Positions 59,301 through 64,000 of a stretch of DNA of 64,000 nucleotides are shown here, in pieces. The stretch is taken from the NCBI RefSeq assembly GCF_030052815.1, contig NC_079496.1:67941652-68005651 (forward strand), in the 5' to 3' direction. A program made the position numbers and the translations under genes. The notes beneath the pieces were generated by a model. It was not told the origin of the DNA. It saw only the letters and a list, made by a program, of their open reading frames with translations, and did not search any database. This DNA is from Hevea brasiliensis (lineage: Eukaryota; Streptophyta; Magnoliopsida; Malpighiales; Euphorbiaceae). The first letter of the stretch is position 1. Every line of letters starts with the position of its first letter.

Positions 59301-60250
59301 AAGAGTTTTTGGTGGAGAAATTAAAACAATTTTGGGTTAGTTTTAGGGTTTCAAAAGCTCAAAGAGAGCTTTAATGGAAGAAAGGAAAAGAAAAATGAAA
59401 GAGAGGAGTGAGGATGAAGAAGGGATGGCAAAGTGAAATGGAAGATGACAAAAATTTCTCTTTTTAATTTTAATTGGTTACTTTATAAGTAATTATCCAA
59501 ATTTTTCAAATTTAAAATTATAGTTTTATTAGGTCATGCATTATTTCATGCATGATGATGTCATTTTATTATTTTCATTTTCTTTTCTTTTATGCATTTT
59601 TAATCTAACTTAATCCACAATTATCCAATGAAAATTTCAAATTTTTAGTTATTAAATTTATTGCATCATGCATGATGTAATAAACCATTTCACTTTTTTG
59701 AACTTTTTCTTTTCCCTCTTTTTTTTTTCATTTATTTTTCTTCGGTTCTTTTAATTTAATTCTTGATCCCAAAATTTTTTTTTTCTACAATTTTATTTGA
59801 CAGTCAGGTCAAGAGTCAACTCCAAGGGTCAATTGACCAAATTGCCCCTCGCCGGTTCGATCCAGTTTGCAAATAATTCAATATTTCTTTCGGATCTCTG
59901 ACCTAATTATTTGACTAGCTTAACAATTCTTTTTCGTGATTTTATCTTTTACACTGTGTTCGTAATAGTCCTAAGGAGCGCAGCATCACATTTTACAGTT
60001 CGAAATTTGAGTTTAAATCGACTTCGCAGTTCTTTCCGAGAATGTCACCCATCGCTATGACTCTTGGCTCACTTAACTTTTTATGTTCTATTTTTCTTAT
60101 TTTTATTTAACTATTTGACAATTACTAATTATTTGTGTTCAAGGCTTCTCTAGGTGTCTTAAACATAGTTCTAATCCTCTTAATTGTCTGGACCAACACC
60201 GATCTCCGAAACAGTGTAATTTACCAGGCTATGTAAATAGGGGTGTTATA
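56302..60250 (-). mobile_element. Left (3') LTR of gag-only element B, about 3.95 kb
   Basis: On the plus strand it starts TGTCACACCCTACCC and ends GGGTGTTATA (canonical TGTTACA with one change), followed by the complement of a C/G-rich purine tract (60253-60267). The right copy begins at 62764. It contains a stem-loop at 56988-57006 and a 441-bp tandem duplication (57527-58408). Relative to the right copy it lacks about 175 bp near 57050-57073. No coding region is seen. Confidence 0.88.
57527..58408 (-). repeat. 441-bp tandem duplication inside LTR B
   Basis: The copy at 57527-57967 is repeated at 57968-58408, both beginning CGAAATTTATAGTGGTTCAG. Only a few bases differ (for example GGGAACTTTAAC against GGGAACTCCAAC), so the duplication is young. 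Confidence 0.93.
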
Positions 60251-60252
60251 AT

Positions 60253-60267
60253 TCTCCCCCCCCCCTT
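60253..60267 (-). other. Polypurine tract of element B
   Basis: The complement TTCTCCCCCCCCCC reads as an unusually long G-run purine tract on the minus strand, beside the LTR end at 60250. Homopolymer length may be uncertain in the assembly. Confidence 0.75.
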
Positions 60268-60479
60268 AAAATGAATTTCGTCCTCGAAATTGTGTCCACT
60301 ATCTGTCCTCAAATAGTCATACGTGTTGTTTTCTCTTATTTTTCTCACATTTCTACGTAGCATCATAATCAGAATAATGGTCCGTAGCACTTTAACCAAT
60401 GCTATTTACTCATCGATTGCTTACCTCGTGTGCCTAGTTTCTTATGAACTTCTTTCATAAGTTAGATTCAAATTCATTT

Positions 60480-60650
60480 CAATTTTAAAGGTAAGCAAAT
60501 CTGTGTGCTAATGGATCTACTTTTTCTAGGACCTCATATGATCCTATGGGTGAGAACTTAGTTTTACTCTTTTCTTATCAAATCTCTTAGTCATTTGATG
60601 TAACCTTCAGTTTAGTTTATAATATTTTAGTCTTTTCTTGCTATTATTTT
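60480..60650 (-). pseudogene. Faint GPY/F-region remnant of pol in element B
   Basis: Plus-strand text such as GGACCTCATATGATCCTATG with the following AACTTAGTTTTACTC parallels the element G region around 51600-51640 (RFIGPYDV coding, minus strand). Many changes and stops mean only the outline survives. It suggests that the internal deletion of B removed protease through integrase core but kept part of the pol end. Confidence 0.5.
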
Positions 60651-61292
60651 AGCAATTATTTTCCTTTGTAGTCTTTTTTTTTCTTTCTATCGATATTCTA
60701 TAGCTTATTTTGCATCGATGTGTAGTCATTACTTTCTTTTGTACTAAACTATAACATTTAAATATTCTAACTTTAGAGTTTTAAATCCCAGGTTAGGATT
60801 TTCAAACTCCTTTCCAATAAGAAAACTTTATCTTATCATAACTATACCAAAACAGATGTCATTTGCAACTATTCTTATCCTTGTGTACTATTGGGTAGTA
60901 CGTAGCTCTACACAATAAATCCCAAGTCAGTACTGTAATCTGTAGCTTACAGTACAAACATCAAGAATATTGCATAGTTACGACTATACATCCCAATAGA
61001 TCAAACTTCCCTATATCTTATTTCTTTTAAATCCACTAATATCTTAAACTTATTTTGATTATGGTACCTACTGATGTCTATCAGCAGTAATACCCTTACC
61101 CACATCTAAGGTAGCTATATTACTATAACTTACTTTTAGGTTCTCTTGCCTTACCTAATTAGGCTTACTAATTAACTTTACAAATTCTTGTATGCTAACA
61201 AATATTTTTCACTGACAAACTCTTCCAAAATTAATTTTAAAAAGACTAGTCACTAACATATCAATTTTTTTTTTTTAACACATATACATATC
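60651..61292. other. Non-coding internal sequence of element B
   Basis: About 640 bp of AT-rich sequence between the pol remnant and the gag end. I see no recognisable motif, long frame or repeat. It may be decayed pol or captured sequence. Confidence 0.5.
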
Positions 61293-62577
61293 TTAGTTAA
61301 GAATCGAGAAAATACCAGCAACCATGTCAGAAGTCTCATCCTCGTCCCTCTGTCGCATAGTGTATACTCTCACTGGAGCATCACCTTGTCCTAGTTGATT
61401 CACAGTACTCTGACTTCCAGGTGTACTACCCCTACCTCTGCCTCTGCCTCTGCCTCTACCAACTGCTGGTGAACTCTTCGGGGTAGAAACTTGGGCTGAT
61501 CCTTCTGACGTGGTAAATGATCCATAACGGCGTGGACTTACACAATCCTTAGCAAAATGACCAGTCCCTCCACAATTAAAACATGCTCCTGTAGCTCTAT
61601 AACATACTCCACTATGTGGTTTACCACAAGTTTCACAAAGTCGATCTGACACCGTATTTCTGTGTGTCTGTTGAGTTTACTGATCGGATTGGGATGGTTT
61701 TTGTCTAGAAGATCTACCTCTACCGGATTAGCGCAAGCTAGATCCTCCAAAATGTTTTCTTTTCCCAGAGCCATTCTCAGTAGCTTGGCCAGTAACCTTT
61801 TTAGTTTTCTCTTTCTCTTTTGTACTCTTTTTCACTGCCCATTCTGATTCTATCATTTTTAGGGCTTGTGAAATTAATTCAGAAAAATTTTGGTGTCGGG
61901 ACCCTACCACTTGCATTTTCAAGCTAGGCCTCAACCAAGCGTCAAACCTCTTACACCAGTCTCTAGGGGTGGTGACCAAACTTCCGACATAGTGGCTTAG
62001 TCGAGAGAAATCCCGCTCATACTCTGCTACAGTTCTGTCCCCTTGCTTCAGACTTAAAAACTCTTGTAAGTTCATGTTTACATAAGTATTGGGGACCCAT
62101 TTTTGCCGAAATTCCCTTAAAAAGTCTGCCCATATGAGGACTGGTGGCTCTACCAGGCTGTGGGGGATGGTCTTCCACCACTCATATGCATCCCCTTGCA
62201 GAAGTGATACTGAATATTCGAACTTCAACTCCTTTACACACTGCAGCTTTCTGAAACCCATTCCATTCTTTCTAACCTTCTGCCTCTAGTGGATCCATAG
62301 TGCCCTTAAACTCGGTGGCCTCAAATTTCATTAATTTTTCATATTGCCGAGCCGAGGGCTGTGGTTGTGCTGCAGGTGCTTGCATCTAAGCATGAGGTGG
62401 CACATTTCCTATCATTTGTTGGAAAAATGCAGCCATCTATTATGCAAACTGAGTAGGGAACTGCAGTGTTTGAGGAGGAGCTAGAGTGGCTGACCCACTC
62501 ACATTCTGGAGTGCTGGGGCTTCTCCTCGGGCCTCAGCCTCGACAGATTGCTCTACGGAATGATCTCCCTCTTCCAT
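61293..62577 (-). pseudogene. gag: gag of element B, degenerate
   Basis: The minus-strand start near 62577 (MEEGDHSVEQSVEAEARGE) leads through a proline/glutamine-rich N-terminal part with stops near 62385-62455. A frame then reads MGFRKLQCVKELKFEYSVSL, GDAYEWWKTIPHSL, FLREFRQKWVPNTY and VAEYERDFSRLSHYVGS, ending in a lysine-rich tail (61728-62261). Another frame (61293-61652) carries the zinc knuckle CETCGKPHSGVC with CFNCGGTGHFAKDC, an arginine-glycine run (GRGRGRGRGRG) and the protease start VAGIFSILN, where it stops. Gag is clearly different from that of RLG-1 (a separate family). No protease active site, RT, RNase H or integrase core is present. Confidence 0.9.
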
Positions 62578-62742
62578 TCCATTTTCTAGAAATTTCTACT
62601 TTCTGAGATCAAACACAAGGAGGTTGACCTCCGTTAGTACATATTCGTGATGTAAATATGTCATATGTATCAAACATTTGAGCAGTTGTATTTAGTGACA
62701 AAATATTTCAAATTCACAGTTCAAAATTTATTTTAAAACCTT

Positions 62743-62755
62743 TGCTCTGATACCA
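62743..62755 (-). other. Primer-binding site of element B (initiator Met tRNA)
   Basis: It reads TGGTATCAGAGCA on the minus strand, 8 bp from the right LTR start at 62764. Confidence 0.92.
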
Positions 62756-62763
62756 CTAAAACA

Positions 62764-64000
62764 TGTCACGCCCTACCCTTCCGTAAGATGTAACATGATC
62801 CCGTAGTACATTTAATGAATTACCGTAGTTCACCTACCGGTAACCCATTAAATATACTACAAGGGATTTTAAAAACTATTTTCTGATCTTTTGGAAGTAG
62901 TGAGCATTTTGGTAGGAATTAAAATCATTTAATTGAAGTTTTAAAACTAGTAAAAATTTTTATCCATTTTTATTTTTCCACAAATTTTATAAAAATTTCG
63001 GCAGAGTGCCATCTATATTTGGGAAAAATAGTTCTTCAAAACCTGTGAAAAACACTTTCAAATAATTAATTTCAACCCCATTTGCAACCACAAGCTTCAA
63101 ATCAACAGCAATAGCAACACTTCAATTCAAAATCCAAATTTCAAATCAAGAATTGGTATCTCAAAACATTTCATAAACTCATGCACATTGCATTTTAAAT
63201 ATTTAATTTACATTTATAAGTTAATTTACAGATGCAAAAATCTAAAAAAAAATATTATTATACATTGACTGTACAACTGCTCAATCTACCTTAATACATA
63301 TGACATTAAACCATTTACATCAAAATAATTACAAAGGTATTAACAAATACCCGTACAAAAACTCTTCAACTGTGCTCCTCTCTGACTGTAGTAGCTCACT
63401 CTGCTGCTATGTCCTTTTCTCTATCTGCGATAGCAAGTTAAAGCTATCGCTAAGTAAAGTTTACTCAATGGTGCACAATAAAACGTAAAATGTATAATAT
63501 AAAACATTCATGAACAATTCATAATTCAAAAATCTCATAGTCGCATTTCACAATTTTTCAAATCACATTTATAACAAATCATAATTTTCAAAGCTTAATA
63601 TAACACAACTTTGATCAAACAATTTAATAAACATAGTGTTGCCAATAAAGAACACAACTTAGGCCATGACACAAAATTTCTAAACATGCCGTGTTGTACA
63701 CCACGACAAGGCAAACTCACCCCACTAATCGAAATCAATAAGGGAGATGGCTAGCTAGCTAATGAGTACTCATCCAAACTCACCTCCTGACTGGAAAGCC
63801 AAAGAGGGAGGAATATAGTCAAACTCACCCCATAAATGGTGGAGGAACATAGTGATATTGCCATGCCAAGTGTGAATAAAAAAAAACAATTTAGATCAAG
63901 TTATTCAAACATTTCATACAATTCAAAAATCATATTTCATTCTAAACTTTTCATTTACAAAGTAAGCAACACACTATTTTTCAAATAATATTTTCAAAGC
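62764..64000 (-). mobile_element. Right (5') LTR of element B, truncated by window end
   Basis: It starts TGTCACGCCCTACCC and parallels 56302 onward, including the stem-loop at 63450-63468. It carries about 175 bp (roughly 63513-63688) that are absent from the left copy. It continues beyond the window. No coding region is seen. Confidence 0.9.

Noticed and set aside
1..64000. An undescribed gene system such as defence or biosynthesis
   Set aside because: Every recognisable coding block is gag or pol; no other protein family is supported on either strand.

Overview
This window is plant nuclear heterochromatin made almost entirely of nested LTR retrotransposons. I found no host gene, tRNA, rRNA, CRISPR array or bacterial feature. 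Evidence for a plant, probably eudicot, genome: primer-binding sites matching the 3' end of plant initiator-Met tRNA (TGGTATCAGAGC), Ty3/gypsy polyproteins with a chromodomain-like tail, one Ty1/copia element, AT-rich DNA and TG...CA LTRs flanked by 5-bp target-site duplications (TSDs). I cannot name the species from sequence alone.

Layout. (1) 1-9384: a minus-strand Ty3/gypsy element carrying only gag (3786-5218) between LTRs of about 4.17 kb; the left LTR is cut by the window edge. It sits in an older minus-strand pol fragment (9385-9753). (2) 9754-17360: a plus-strand 5' LTR (C), split by a 3.1-kb solo LTR (D, 14199-17320, TSD CCTTG). (3) 17361-24829: a deleted junction zone with a leader remnant, minus-strand LTR E, an orphan LTR scrap, and LTR F, which is the 3' LTR of a minus-strand element G. 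(4) 24830-51332: a plus-strand chromovirus-like element (RLG-1, TSD ACCTC) inserted in the chromodomain tail of G. Its RNase H is split by a 4.27-kb solo LTR (S, 30890-44715, TSD CATTT), which is itself split by a copia element (K, 33618-43168, TSD ATGCC). The RLG-1 pol/3' LTR junction is present three times in 918-bp tandem units. (5) 51333-52464: the rest of G (integrase and GPY/F region). (6) 52465-56301: plus-strand LTR A, abutting in inverted orientation (7) a second gag-only minus-strand element with LTRs of about 3.95 kb (B), which runs off the right edge.

The insertion order can be read directly: G, then RLG-1, then S, then K on one branch; the old pol fragment, then C, then D on the left; G, then A, then B on the right. 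All coding regions are broken by stops, frameshifts or deletions, so nothing here looks autonomous.

The most interesting signals are inside the very long LTRs. Families of both orientations share a diverged module of about 200 bp repeated three or more times, a long palindrome, a stem-loop with apparent compensatory changes, and a splice-donor-like AG|GTTAGTG downstream of the promoter. That donor can be paired with acceptor-like sites just before the gag start codons. The copia element has the same arrangement. This suggests, but does not prove, that gag mRNA is made by splicing out the primer-binding site. I did not find a new type of defence or metabolic system. All identity estimates are by eye.
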